Shown: positions 26,304-35,111, counted from the first letter of the stretch. The stretch: 64,000 bases of DNA from Agromyces aurantiacus (GCF_016907355.1 NZ_JAFBBW010000001.1:930001-994000); one strand, 5' to 3'. Numbers and translations are program-made. The notes: generated by a model from the sequence alone, not told the origin.

Positions 26304-27820
26304 GCGGCGGTTCCTTCCATGATGAGGTCGAGCACGCGGTGCTCGTCGATCTGGTCTGCCTTGACGGTCGTCAGCACGCGCCCCTCCGCGACCACGAGGA
26401 CGGTGTCGGCCAGGCCGAGCACCTCCTCGATCTCGCTCGAGACGATGACGACCGCGTCGCCGTCGGCCGCGAGCCTGCGGATCAGCGCGTAGATCTCGGC
26501 GCGGGCGCCCACATCCACGCCACGGGTGGGCTCGTCGAGCAGGAGCACGGAGGTCCGGTTGACGAGCCAGCGGGCCAGCAGGATCTTCTGCTGGTTGCCG
26601 CCCGAGAGCGTGCGCGCTGGGCGATCGGGGTCGGCCGGGCGCAGCTGCAGCGCGGAGATCTGCTCCTGGGCCACGCGGCGCTCGGCGCGCTCGTTGACGA
26701 ACCCGCCCCGCGCGTACCGGGCGAACGAGGCGAGGGTGACGTTCTGGTAGATCGGCTCGTCGAGCAGCAGGCCCTGGCTCTTGCGCTCCTCGGGCGAGAG
26801 GCCGATGCCGGCCCGAACCGCCTGGCGCACGGAGCCTCGCGAGAGCTCGCGACCGTCGACCCGCACGGAGCCCGACGTCGCCCGCCGCGCGCCGTACACG
26901 GTCTCCAGGATCTCGGAGCGGCCCGAGCCGACGAGGCCCGCGAGCCCGACGATCTCGCCGGCGCGGACGCTGAAGCTGACGTCGTGGAACACGCCGTCGA
27001 GGCTGAGCCCCTCGACCTCGAGCTTGACGGGCGCCGATGGGTCGACCGGCGTGGCGGGCGGGAAGACGTTGGCGACGGCGCGCCCGGTCATCAGCCGGAT
27101 CAGCTCGGGCGTCGGGGTGTCGGCGACCGGCAGGCCGTTGGCGGTGCTGCGCCCGTCCTTCAGCACGGTGATGCGGTCGCCGATCTCGCGGATCTCCTCG
27201 AGGCGATGCGTGATGTAGACGACGGCGATGCCCGCGGCCGTGAGCTCGCGGACGACGCGGAAGAGGTTCTTGACCTCCTCGCTGTCGAGCACGGCCGACG
27301 GCTCGTCCATGATGATGAGCTTGGTGTCGTGGCTGAGCGCGCGTGCCATGCTCACGATCTGCTGGTTCGCGGCGCTCAGCGAGCCCACCTCGCGGTTCGG
27401 TGCGAGGTTGCCGTGACCGAGTCGCCGCAGCAGCTCACGGGCGCGGGCGTTCGCCTCGCCGGTGCGCAGGAAGCCCCCCACCGCGAGCTCGTGGCCGAGG
27501 AAGATGTTCTCGGCGATCGTGAGGCCCTCGACCACGTCGAGTTCCTGGTACATCGTCGCGATTCCGAGCCCGATCGCATCCTGCGGCGAGGAGAGCGTGA
27601 CCTCCTCGCCGTTCCAGAGGATGGTCCCCGCGTCGGGCGAGTGCGCCCCGGCGAGGGTCTTGATCAGCGTGGACTTCCCGGCGCCGTTCTGGCCGAGGAT
27701 GCAGTGCACCTCGCCGGCGGCGATCTCGAGGTCGACGCCGGAGAGCGCCTGCACGCCCGCGAAGCTCTTGGAGATCCCGCTCATTCGGAGTAATGCCGGA
27801 GATTGGTCGTCTTTGATCAC
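26300..27820 (-). CDS. Sugar/inositol-type ABC transporter ATPase (RbsA family, two domains)
   Basis: 506 residues with two fused nucleotide-binding domains, as in RbsA/XylG/IatA. First Walker A GQNGAGKST (about 46-54) and second GSGRSE-type degenerate site (about 300), second signature LSGGNQQK (about 408) and Walker B LLLDEPTRGVDVG. GTG at 27820 is preferred because a clear promoter (TATGAT, six bases upstream) would produce a leaderless mRNA from it; an ATG at 27784 is possible but has no ribosome site. Head-to-head with the binding protein. Confidence 0.9.
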   Translation of the reverse strand: MIKDDQSPALLRMSGISKSFAGVQALSGVDLEIAAGEVHCILGQNGAGKSTLIKTLAGAHSPDAGTILWNGEEVTLSSPQDAIGLGIATMYQELDVVEGLTIAENIFLGHELAVGGFLRTGEANARARELLRRLGHGNLAPNREVGSLSAANQQIVSMARALSHDTKLIIMDEPSAVLDSEEVKNLFRVVRELTAAGIAVVYITHRLEEIREIGDRITVLKDGRSTANGLPVADTPTPELIRLMTGRAVANVFPPATPVDPSAPVKLEVEGLSLDGVFHDVSFSVRAGEIVGLAGLVGSGRSEILETVYGARRATSGSVRVDGRELSRGSVRQAVRAGIGLSPEERKSQGLLLDEPIYQNVTLASFARYARGGFVNERAERRVAQEQISALQLRPADPDRPARTLSGGNQQKILLARWLVNRTSVLLLDEPTRGVDVGARAEIYALIRRLAADGDAVVIVSSEIEEVLGLADTVLVVAEGRVLTTVKADQIDEHRVLDLIMEGTAA

Positions 27821-27826
27821 TTGGGA

Positions 27827-27854
27827 ATCATAACGGCAGAAGTACTCGGCGCAA
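27827..27854 (-). promoter_or_regulatory. Leaderless promoter of the CUT2 ATPase gene
   Basis: Minus strand TTGCGC -35 (27849-27854) and TATGAT -10 (27827-27832), 16-bp spacer; the -10 ends six bases before GTG at 27820. Confidence 0.6.
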
Positions 27855-27933
27855 CACCCCGGACCTTCCGCCTCTTCGGCGAGTCCCTGCACCGTCCCAG
27901 CCGCGCCCCTGCGGGCCATCCGGGCTTTTGACG

Positions 27934-27979
27934 GATCACAAACATAAGTTGCGCACCGACGGGGATCTTCTGCTACGTT
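27934..27979 (+). promoter_or_regulatory. Promoter and shared GATCA...TTGCGCAC element of the binding-protein gene
   Basis: TTGCGC (27949-27954) with TACGTT (27974-27979) at 19 bp. The sequence GATCA, then 10 bases, then TTGCGCAC (27934-27956) reappears, inverted, upstream of inositol synthase (31612-31634), suggesting a common regulator. Confidence 0.4.
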
Positions 27980-28078
27980 GGCGGAACGTCAGCGTGGACA
28001 CGGTCGGGTGTGGTTGCACTCGGGTGGATCAGGTCCGCCTGACGGCGCTGCGTCACATCCAACGAGAGGACAACAACA

Positions 28079-29128
28079 ATGAGCGTCAAGCGCACCACCT
28101 CGCGGGGCCGCGCCATCGTCATCGCCGGAGCCTCGCTCGCGGTCGCCGGCCTGCTCGCGGGCTGCACCGCCGGCGGCGCCGAGTCGAGCGTCGCCGAGAA
28201 CCAGAACTCCGCCGAGGAGAACGCCGCCTCGGGCGACACCGTCGTCATCGGCTTCTCCGGCCCGGCCGCCGACCACGGCTGGCTGGGTGCGATCAACTCC
28301 GCGGCGCAGGCCGCGGCGGAGACCTACGACGACGTCGAGCTGCGCGTCGCCGAGGGCACCAACGACGCCAACCTCCAGATCAGCCAGGTCGAGACCTTCA
28401 TCAACGAGGGCGTCGACGCCATCGTGCTGCTGCCCACCGACGGTGCGGCGCTGACCGAGGCCGCGACCAAGGCCATGGAGGCCGGCATCCCGGTGATCAA
28501 CGTCGACCGCGAGTTCTCGAGCCCGTTCGCGGCCCGCACCACGATCCTCGGCGACAACTACGGCATGGGCGTGTCGGCCGGCACGTACATCTGCGAGCGC
28601 CTCGAGGGCCAGGAGGATGCGGTGGTCGCCGAGATCGCCGGCATCGACTCCCTCCCGCTCACGCAGGACCGCTCGCGCGGCTTCGCCGACGCCCTGTCGG
28701 ACTGCGGCCTCGAGGTCAGCAACCGCGTCGCGGCCGACTTCACCATCCAGGGCGGTGAGGCGGTGACCTCGCAGCTGCTCTCGGCGGCGCCCGAGATCGA
28801 CGCCATCTGGAACCACGACGACGACCAGGGCGTCGGCGTGCTCGCGGCCATCGAAGCCGCGGGTCGCGACGAGTTCTTCATGGTCGGCGGCGCGGGCAGC
28901 GCCAATGCGATGCGCGCGATCCAGTCGGGCGACTCGGTGCTCGAGGCGACCGTCATCTACCCGTCCACCCAGGCGGCCGACGGCATCGCGCTGGCCCGAC
29001 TCATCGCGCAGGGCAAGACCATGAGCGACCTCTACACGCCGAGCGTGCCGAACCGCATCGTGCTCGACGCGCCGGTCGTCACGAAGGACAACGTCGACGA
29101 GTTCATCGAGTTCGCGTTCGAGTCCTGA
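28079..29128 (+). CDS. Sugar/inositol-type ABC substrate-binding lipoprotein (RbsB family)
   Basis: 349 residues, periplasmic-binding-protein type 4 (RbsB/IbpA-like). Signal peptide with lipobox LLAGC (about 25-29), Ser/Glu-rich linker, then the two-lobed fold starting VVIGFSGPAADHGWLGAINSA (about 55). Family marks: GVDAIVLLPTDGAAL, GIPVINVDREF, and NHDDDQGVGVLAAI in the second lobe. ATG at 28079 has GAGAGGACAACAACA upstream. Divergent from its ATPase/permease genes. Followed by a hairpin that may keep its expression above that of the downstream dehydrogenase. Confidence 0.92.
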   Translation: MSVKRTTSRGRAIVIAGASLAVAGLLAGCTAGGAESSVAENQNSAEENAASGDTVVIGFSGPAADHGWLGAINSAAQAAAETYDDVELRVAEGTNDANLQISQVETFINEGVDAIVLLPTDGAALTEAATKAMEAGIPVINVDREFSSPFAARTTILGDNYGMGVSAGTYICERLEGQEDAVVAEIAGIDSLPLTQDRSRGFADALSDCGLEVSNRVAADFTIQGGEAVTSQLLSAAPEIDAIWNHDDDQGVGVLAAIEAAGRDEFFMVGGAGSANAMRAIQSGDSVLEATVIYPSTQAADGIALARLIAQGKTMSDLYTPSVPNRIVLDAPVVTKDNVDEFIEFAFES

Positions 29129-29139
29129 TCCGAACACCA

Positions 29140-29171
29140 GAGGCCGGGCGTCCCGCGTGGCGCCCGGCCTC
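29140..29171. terminator. Hairpin after the binding-protein gene
   Basis: GAGGCCGGGCG/CGCCCGGCCTC, 11-bp perfect arms and a ten-base loop; 11 bp after the stop and before the dehydrogenase ribosome site. Full or partial termination. Confidence 0.7.
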
Positions 29172-29202
29172 CCCTACACACAGGAAGGCGGCTTCGATCC
29201 GC

Positions 29203-30399
29203 ATGGCTGAACGACTCCGCGTCGCGATGGTGGGCAACGGCTTCATGGGGGCGGCCCATTCGCAGGGATGGCGCGTGGCGCCGAGGTTCTTCGACCTCGC
29301 GCTGCAGCCGACCATGGACGTGCTGGTCGGGCGAGATCCGGCGCGCGCCGCCCAGGCCGCCGAGAAGTGGGGATGGCGCGAGTCCTCGAGCGACTGGCGC
29401 GAGGTCGTCGAGCGCGACGACATCGACGTCGTCGACATCGTGACGCCCGGCGACAGCCACGCCGAGATCGCCATCGCGGCGCTCGAGGCCGGAAAGCACG
29501 TGCTGTGCGAGAAGCCCCTGGCCAATTCGACGCACGAGGCCGAGGCCATGACCCGGGCGGCCGAGGTCGCCGCCGGCCGCGGCATCCGCTCGATGCTGGG
29601 GTTCACCTACCGTCGCGTGCCGGCCACCGCGTTCGCGCGCCGCCTCATCGCGGACGGCCGCATCGGCGAGATCCGCCACGTCCGCGCGTCGTACCTGCAG
29701 GACTGGCTCGTCGACCCCGCGGCGCCCATGACCTGGCGGCTCGAGAAGGAGCGTGCCGGTTCCGGCGCGCTCGGCGACATCGGCGCCCACGCGGTGGACC
29801 TCGCGGAGTACATGACCGGCCTTCGCCTCAGCGAGGTGTCGGGTGTGCTCGAGACGTTCGTCCGCCGCCGCCCGCGTCCCGCCGGCCCGACCGCCGGGGC
29901 GATCGCGGGCGCCGCCTCCGGAGGCGCGGATGCCGAGTACGGCGACGTGACCGTCGACGACGTCGCGCTGTTCCGCGGCCGGTTCGCGTCGGGCGCCCTC
30001 GGCACGTTCGAGGCGTCGCGCATGGCGACGGGACGCAAGAACTCGCTGCGCGTCGAGGTGTCGGGCTCGCACGGCGCCATCGCGTTCGACCTCGAGGACC
30101 TCAACGCCCTCGAGCTCTACGACGCGCGGGACGCCTCGGAGGAGCAGGGCTTCAAGCGGATCATCGTGACCGAGCCCGAGCACCCGTGGGTCGCCGCCTG
30201 GTGGCCCGCCGGGCACATGCTCGGCTACGAGCACGGCTTCGCCAACCAGGCGAAGGACTTCGTGGACGCGATCGCCGCCGGGACGGCGCCGCGTCCGTCG
30301 TTCACCGACGGGCTGCACGTGCAGCGCGTGCTCGACGCGGTCGAGCACAGCTCGGGCACGGATGGCGCGTGGGTGGGCGTCGCCGGCGCGACCGCCTGA
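29203..30399 (+). CDS. Gfo/Idh/MocA family oxidoreductase
   Basis: 398 residues. N-terminal Rossmann fold with VAMVGNGFMGAAH (about 7-19) and the catalytic-lysine motif HVLCEKPLANS (about 102-112); C-terminal substrate domain contains GALGDIGAHAVDLAEYM (about 190-206) with the D..H pair usual for inositol and glucose dehydrogenase-like enzymes. NAD(P)-dependent oxidation of a sugar or cyclitol is likely. ATG at 29203 has AGGAAGG upstream. It sits between the CUT2 importer and the inositol-synthase/Ebo operon, pointing to a myo-inositol-like or amino-sugar substrate (inference). Confidence 0.9.
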   Translation: MAERLRVAMVGNGFMGAAHSQGWRVAPRFFDLALQPTMDVLVGRDPARAAQAAEKWGWRESSSDWREVVERDDIDVVDIVTPGDSHAEIAIAALEAGKHVLCEKPLANSTHEAEAMTRAAEVAAGRGIRSMLGFTYRRVPATAFARRLIADGRIGEIRHVRASYLQDWLVDPAAPMTWRLEKERAGSGALGDIGAHAVDLAEYMTGLRLSEVSGVLETFVRRRPRPAGPTAGAIAGAASGGADAEYGDVTVDDVALFRGRFASGALGTFEASRMATGRKNSLRVEVSGSHGAIAFDLEDLNALELYDARDASEEQGFKRIIVTEPEHPWVAAWWPAGHMLGYEHGFANQAKDFVDAIAAGTAPRPSFTDGLHVQRVLDAVEHSSGTDGAWVGVAGATA

Positions 30400-30456
30400 G
30401 TCGCGCCGCGCCGTTCGGCCCCGGCGAGGATGCCGTGGGCGGGGAGGAGTGAGCCC

Positions 30457-31599
30457 ATGCCGTTGCGTGAGCAGGTGCGCGTCGGACTCGAGCCCGCGGA
30501 CCGCCAGCCGGTCGGCGCGACCGGCTCCGCCTCGACCGGGCTCGCCGAGCGGGTGCGGCGAGCCGTGGCCGGGACATCGCACGCGGTCGCCGAGGCGTGG
30601 ACGGCGCTCGCCTCGTCGGCGGCGGCGCGGGATCCCGAGGCGCGCGAGCTGATCGGGCTCCTCGCCGCGCAGGAGGGCGGCAAGCAGCTCCGGGCGAGGC
30701 TGGCGATCGCCGCCTACCTCGGGATGGGCGGCGACGACCCCGGGGTGTGCGACGCGCTCGGATCGGCCGTGCAGCTGCTGCACGTGGGCCTGTGCGTCCA
30801 CGACGACCTCATCGACGGCGACGACCGCCGGCACGGCCGGCCGAATGTGGCGGGCAGCGTCCGGGCGGCGTGGGTCGCCGCGGGGGCGCCCGGCGAGGTC
30901 GCCGACCGGCAGGCGGATGCCGCCGCGCTGCTGGCGGGCGACCTGGCCATCGGGGCGAGCCTGCGCGCCGTCGTGACCGCGCCCGTTCCGACCGGGATCC
31001 GGACCGCCCTCGCCCTGGAGGTGCTGTCGGCGCTCGACGCGGCGATCGCGGGCGAGCTGATGGACGTGCGCAGCGAGCAGGTCGCCCCCTCCGCGGCGCG
31101 GCCCGTGCGGATCGCCGAGCTGAAGACCGCCGGCTACAGCGTGATCCTGCCGCTGCGGCTCGGTGCCGTCGCCTCCGGCCGGGCGGGCTCCGAGGTGCTC
31201 GACGCGCTCGCGGAGTACGGACGCAACCTCGGGATCGCCTACCAGCTGCGGGACGACGAGCTCGCGGTCTTCGGCGATCCGGACCGCACGGGCAAGTCGA
31301 CGAGCTCCGACGTGCGCGGCGGCAAGCGCACGCGCCTGCTCCAGCTCGCGCTGCGGCTCGCCTCTCCGGCGGATCGCGCGGTGCTCGAGCGCGAGGTCGG
31401 CCGAGCGGATGTCTCCGAGGAGGGGGTCGATCGCGTCCGTCGGATCATGCGGGAGTCCGGCGCGCTCGAGCGGCATCGCGCACTGATCGTGCGTCATGCG
31501 GCCGAGGCGGTCGCCGCCCTCGATCCGCCCGCCGTGCCGGCCGACCTCGCCGCGTACCTCGGGGTGGTCGCGCGCGGCGTGCCGGCGCGCGAGTCCTGA
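30457..31599 (+). CDS. Polyprenyl diphosphate synthase (isoprenyl synthetase family)
   Basis: 380 residues. All-helical trans-isoprenyl diphosphate synthase: GGKQLRARL (about 74-82, IPP site), first Asp-rich motif HDDLID (115-120) and second QLRDDELAVFGD (about 265-276). It joins isopentenyl diphosphate units to an allylic diphosphate; the chain length cannot be read here. ATG at 30457 has GGGAGGAG 8 nt upstream; 57 bp after the dehydrogenase. Next to a UbiA-type prenyltransferase, so it probably makes the prenyl donor for that enzyme. Confidence 0.9.
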   Translation: MPLREQVRVGLEPADRQPVGATGSASTGLAERVRRAVAGTSHAVAEAWTALASSAAARDPEARELIGLLAAQEGGKQLRARLAIAAYLGMGGDDPGVCDALGSAVQLLHVGLCVHDDLIDGDDRRHGRPNVAGSVRAAWVAAGAPGEVADRQADAAALLAGDLAIGASLRAVVTAPVPTGIRTALALEVLSALDAAIAGELMDVRSEQVAPSAARPVRIAELKTAGYSVILPLRLGAVASGRAGSEVLDALAEYGRNLGIAYQLRDDELAVFGDPDRTGKSTSSDVRGGKRTRLLQLALRLASPADRAVLEREVGRADVSEEGVDRVRRIMRESGALERHRALIVRHAAEAVAALDPPAVPADLAAYLGVVARGVPARES

Positions 31600-31605
31600 C
31601 TTAAT

Positions 31606-31677
31606 CCAACCAGTGCGCAAGTTTACGCATGATCTGCGCGACTTCTGATTGACCGGAAATGCAACCTCCGCTAGCGT
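31606..31677 (+). promoter_or_regulatory. Promoter of the inositol synthase/Ebo operon with shared upstream element
   Basis: TTGACC -35 (31649-31654), 17-bp spacer, TAGCGT -10 (31672-31677): the best promoter in the region. Upstream, 31612-31634 read on the minus strand is GATCA-N9-TTGCGCAC, as at the binding-protein promoter. Confidence 0.65.
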
Positions 31678-31743
31678 CGGATCGGCAGGCCCGCACGGGC
31701 CCGCACCGGCGCAACGGGGCACACGGAACGGAGTGGTTCAACG

Positions 31744-32922
31744 ATGAACGAGGGTCGTACGGGAATCTGGTTCATCGGCGCGCGCGGCAGCGTCGCGACG
31801 ACCGCCACGATCGGCATCGCCGGGCTGGCCGAGGGCGTGGTGCGCCCGGTCGGGCTCGTCACCGCCGCGGCGGCGTTCGACGACGTGCCCCTCGTCGGGT
31901 TCGACGACCTCGTGGTCGGCGGTCACGACGTCGACCCCACGCCGCTGCTCGAACGCGCGCGCCGGCTGGCGGCCGGCGGCATGATCCCCGCCGCGACGGT
32001 CGAGGCCGTGGCGCGGCGGCTCGAGGCGGTCGACGCCGAGATCCGGCTCGTCCCGCGCTCCCCGCGCGGATCGCAGCGTCGCGAGATCGAGCTGCGCGCC
32101 GACGACATCCGCTCGTTTCGCGACCGGCACGGCCTGCGCCGGGTCGTCGTGATCGACGTCGCGTCGACCGAGCCGCTCCCCGCGGACCGACCCGAGTTCC
32201 ACGACCGCGAGTTGCTCGAGCACGCCCTGGCGCAGGAGGGGGTCGAGCTCCTGCCCTCGAGCACGCTCTCGGCGCTCGCCGCCGTCGGGGCCGGCTCGCC
32301 GTACGTCTGCTTCACGCCGTCGATCTCCCTGGGCATCCCCGCCCTGCACGGCGTCGCGGCCGAGGCGCGCGTGCCCATCGCGGGACAGGACGGCAAGACC
32401 GGCGAGACGCTGCTGCGCACCGTCCTCGCCCCGATGTTCTCCTCGCGCGGCATGCGCGTGCTCTCGTGGGCCGGCGCGAACCTGCTCGGCGGCGGCGACG
32501 GCGCCACGCTCGCCGACCCCGCCGCGGTCGAGTCCAAGCTCGCCTCCAAGAACCGCGGCCTGCACGACCTGCTCGGCCACGACGTGGTCACGCCGCTGCA
32601 CATCGACAACGTGCCCGACCTCGGCGACGTGAAGACCGCGTGGGACCACGTCCACGCCGAGGGATTCCTCGACACGCGCATCACGCTGCAGACGACCTGG
32701 ACCGCCTACGACTCGACGCTCGCGGCGCCGCTCGTGATCGACCTCGCACGCCTGCTCTCGCTCGCCGACGAGGCCGGACTGTCGGGCCCGATCCCCGAGC
32801 TCGGCTACTTCTTCAAGGACCCGTGGGGCAGCGACGAGCACGCCTTCGCGCGCCAGGCCGACGAGCTGGTCTCGTGGGCGCTCCAGACCGCGGTCCGGAG
32901 GGCCTCGGCGCAGGTGGCCTGA
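31744..32922 (+). CDS. ino1: Inositol-3-phosphate synthase
   Basis: Converts glucose 6-phosphate to 1L-myo-inositol 3-phosphate with NAD. 392 residues, in the range of bacterial enzymes. N-terminal Rossmann loop WFIGARGSVATT (about 9-20), VVVIDVASTEPLP, then the family core GQDGKTGETLLRTVLAPMF (about 220-238) followed by SWAGANLLGGGDG and SKLASKNRGLHD, and the C-terminal DPWGSDEHAF. First gene of a tightly packed nine-protein region; downstream prenyltransferase starts 2 bp after the stop. In this operon it holds the place of the cyclase EboD. Confidence 0.9.
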   Translation: MNEGRTGIWFIGARGSVATTATIGIAGLAEGVVRPVGLVTAAAAFDDVPLVGFDDLVVGGHDVDPTPLLERARRLAAGGMIPAATVEAVARRLEAVDAEIRLVPRSPRGSQRREIELRADDIRSFRDRHGLRRVVVIDVASTEPLPADRPEFHDRELLEHALAQEGVELLPSSTLSALAAVGAGSPYVCFTPSISLGIPALHGVAAEARVPIAGQDGKTGETLLRTVLAPMFSSRGMRVLSWAGANLLGGGDGATLADPAAVESKLASKNRGLHDLLGHDVVTPLHIDNVPDLGDVKTAWDHVHAEGFLDTRITLQTTWTAYDSTLAAPLVIDLARLLSLADEAGLSGPIPELGYFFKDPWGSDEHAFARQADELVSWALQTAVRRASAQVA

Positions 32923-32924
32923 CC

Positions 32925-33794
32925 GTGGGCGCCTCGACCTTCCTCCAGCTCGTGCGGGCGCCGGCCGGGCTCACCGTGCTCGGCGACGCGACGGCCGGCA
33001 TGGCCGCCGCGGGCCGGACCGGCCTGCTGCCGCGGCTCGGCCTGCCCGTGGCATCCGTGCTCCTGTACTGGGGCGGGATGGCGCTCAACGACGCCGCCGA
33101 CGCCGAGCTCGATCGCGTCGAGCGGCCCGAGCGTCCCATCCCCTCCGGACGGATCTCGCGGCGCGCCGCGTTCGGCGTCGCCGGTGCGCTGACCGCCGCG
33201 GGCATCGCGGTCGCGGGCCTGACCGGCGGGCGGACCTCGCTCGCGGTCGCCGTCCCGCTCGCGGCCTCCGTCTGGAGCTACGACCTCGCCGCCAAGCGCG
33301 GCTGGGCGGGCCCGATCGTGATGGGGGCCTGCCGCGGTCTCGACGTGCTGCTCGGCGCCGGGCGCGAGCGCGCGACCGACGCGGTGCGCCCCGCGCTCGT
33401 CATGGCGGGGCACACCGCGAGCGTCACGGCGCTGGCGCGAGGCGAGGTGCACGGCACGAGCCCGGCGGTCGCGGGGGCCGCGGCAGCCGTGACGGTCGTC
33501 GCGGCCGCCGCGGCGGTGCGACCCGAGCGGTCGGCCGCGGGGCTCGTCTCGGCGGTCGCGGCCGTGCGGTTCGCGGCGCCCACCCTCCGCGCGCAGGCGG
33601 GGGCGGTCTCCTCGCCCGACGCTGCGGTCGTGCGCACCGCGACCCGACGCGGCATCGTCGCGATGATCCCGCTGCAGGCCGCCCTGACCGCGCGAGTCGG
33701 CCGCCCCGTCGACGCGCTCGTGCTGCTCGCGATCGACGCGGTCGCCGTGCTGCTCGCGCGCCGCGGCGCCGTGAAGGGGCGTGATGTCACGTGA
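32925..33794 (+). CDS. eboC: UbiA-family prenyltransferase (SCO3242/EboC type)
   Basis: 289 residues, integral membrane, about eight or nine helices. First Asp motif NDAADAELD (55-63) with the following RPERPIPSG, second site SYDLAAKRGWAGP (about 113-125), both needed for Mg and diphosphate binding in UbiA enzymes. GTG at 32925 begins 2 bp after the inositol synthase stop, with AGGTGG upstream. UbiA enzymes move a prenyl chain from its diphosphate to an acceptor; the neighbours suggest an inositol-derived or other cyclitol acceptor (inference). Matches the EboC position of ebo clusters. Confidence 0.85.
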   Translation: MGASTFLQLVRAPAGLTVLGDATAGMAAAGRTGLLPRLGLPVASVLLYWGGMALNDAADAELDRVERPERPIPSGRISRRAAFGVAGALTAAGIAVAGLTGGRTSLAVAVPLAASVWSYDLAAKRGWAGPIVMGACRGLDVLLGAGRERATDAVRPALVMAGHTASVTALARGEVHGTSPAVAGAAAAVTVVAAAAAVRPERSAAGLVSAVAAVRFAAPTLRAQAGAVSSPDAAVVRTATRRGIVAMIPLQAALTARVGRPVDALVLLAIDAVAVLLARRGAVKGRDVT

Positions 33795-34657
33795 GCGCGG
33801 CCCCGACGATCGCCCGGCCACGACTCGGCTACGGCACGAACGGGTTCGCCGACCATCCGCTCGACGATGCCCTCGACGTCCTCCAGCGGCACGGGTACGA
33901 GGCCGTGGCGCTCACGCTCGGCCACCCGCACTTCGAGCCGTTCGCCGACGGATGGCTCGACCGCGCCATCCACCTCCGCGCCGACCTCGAGCGACGCGGT
34001 CTCCTCGTCGTCGTCGAGACCGGCGCCAGGTACGTCCTCGACCCGGTGCGCAGGCACCGCCCCAACCTGCTCGACGACGACGCCGAGGCCGCGCGGCGCG
34101 TGGCGTTCCTGGTGCGCGCGATCGAGATCGCCGAGGTGCTCGACGCGGAGTGCGTGTCGTTCTGGTCTGGGGTGCGGCCCGATGGCGTCGACGCGGAGGT
34201 CGCGTGGCGCCGTCTCCTCGCGAACCTCGGTCCCGTCGTGGCCGCCGCCCGCCGGCACGCCGTGCGGCTCGGGCTCGAGCCCGAGCCGGGCATGCTCGTC
34301 GAGACCGTGGCCGACGCGCTGCGCGTGCGCGCCGAGCTGGGCGACCCGCCCGAGCTCGGCCTCACCGTCGACCTCGGTCACTGCGTCGTCGTCGAGCCCG
34401 ACGGCGTCGAGGGCGCACTACGCGCGGCGGGCGACCTGCTCGTGAACGTGCAGGTCGACGACATGCTGCCGCACGCGCACGAGCACCTCGAACTCGGCAC
34501 CGGCCGCCTCGACCTCGAGCTTGCGTTCCGCACGCTGGCCGAGCTCGGCTACGACGGGGTCGCTGCGATCGAGCTGCCGCGCCACTCGCACGCGGCGCCG
34601 CGGATCGCCGAGGAGAGCATCGCACGACTGCACGACGTCTTCGAGAGGATCGGGTGA
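33791..34657 (+). CDS. Sugar phosphate isomerase/epimerase-like TIM-barrel protein
   Basis: 288 residues, xylose-isomerase-like/AP endonuclease 2 fold. Visible metal and barrel motifs: LGLEPEPGML (strand with Glu, about 158-167), LTVDLGHCVV (Asp/His, about 190-199), VQVDDMLPHAHEHLELGTGRLDL and AAIELPRHSH near the end. GTG at 33791 overlaps the prenyltransferase stop (GTGA). Such proteins isomerise or epimerise sugars and cyclitols or act on keto-inositols; the exact reaction is unknown. Confidence 0.82.
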   Translation: MSAAPTIARPRLGYGTNGFADHPLDDALDVLQRHGYEAVALTLGHPHFEPFADGWLDRAIHLRADLERRGLLVVVETGARYVLDPVRRHRPNLLDDDAEAARRVAFLVRAIEIAEVLDAECVSFWSGVRPDGVDAEVAWRRLLANLGPVVAAARRHAVRLGLEPEPGMLVETVADALRVRAELGDPPELGLTVDLGHCVVVEPDGVEGALRAAGDLLVNVQVDDMLPHAHEHLELGTGRLDLELAFRTLAELGYDGVAAIELPRHSHAAPRIAEESIARLHDVFERIG

Positions 34658-34661
34658 GCGC

Positions 34662-35111
34662 ATGACGCAGCGCAGGGGCACCGGGCGCATCGGCGCCTGG
34701 CACATCGAGGAGCGCTACCGCGACGGCGACACCGAGGAGCGCCGCCGCGTGCTCGAGGAGCTGAACGCGCTGGGCGAGTCCGATCCCGTCGACGAGCCGC
34801 TGCGCGCCGTCGGGCTCGCCATCGTCCGCGACGCCCTGCGGGCCAACGACCCGAGGCTCGTGGCCACCGCCATGGGGGCGTTCGCCGGCCGGCACCTCGG
34901 CGACCACGACTGGCGGCACGGCGTCGTGAAGCTCGTCTTCATGGCCGTGCCGCTCTCCGTCGTCGCCCGGCTCGACGACCGAGCCGACGACGAGCTCGCC
35001 CGCATGGCCGAGGACCTGGCCGAGGAGCGCGAGGCCGCGGGCCGCGCCATCCCGGACGACCTGCGGGCGCTGCTGCCCGAGAACCGCGCCCGACGAGAGG
35101 AAGCCCGCTGA
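34662..35111 (+). CDS. eboA: EboA-domain protein
   Basis: 149 residues, soluble and helical, no membrane segment. It matches the EboA domain (helical repeats with ALRANDPRLVATAMGAFAGR and HGVVKLVFMAVPLSVVARLD), though it is shorter than EboA of cyanobacteria (from memory above 200 residues). ATG at 34662 is 4 bp after the isomerase stop. EboA has no known biochemical activity. The 3' end overlaps eboB by one base (TGATG). Confidence 0.75.
   Translation: MTQRRGTGRIGAWHIEERYRDGDTEERRRVLEELNALGESDPVDEPLRAVGLAIVRDALRANDPRLVATAMGAFAGRHLGDHDWRHGVVKLVFMAVPLSVVARLDDRADDELARMAEDLAEEREAAGRAIPDDLRALLPENRARREEAR

Noticed and set aside
29032..31722. Very long open frame on the minus strand (896 codons)
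   Set aside because: It is the antisense shadow of the dehydrogenase and polyprenyl synthase genes; GC-rich third positions leave opposite frames open. Composition is Arg/Gly/Ala-rich with no domain.
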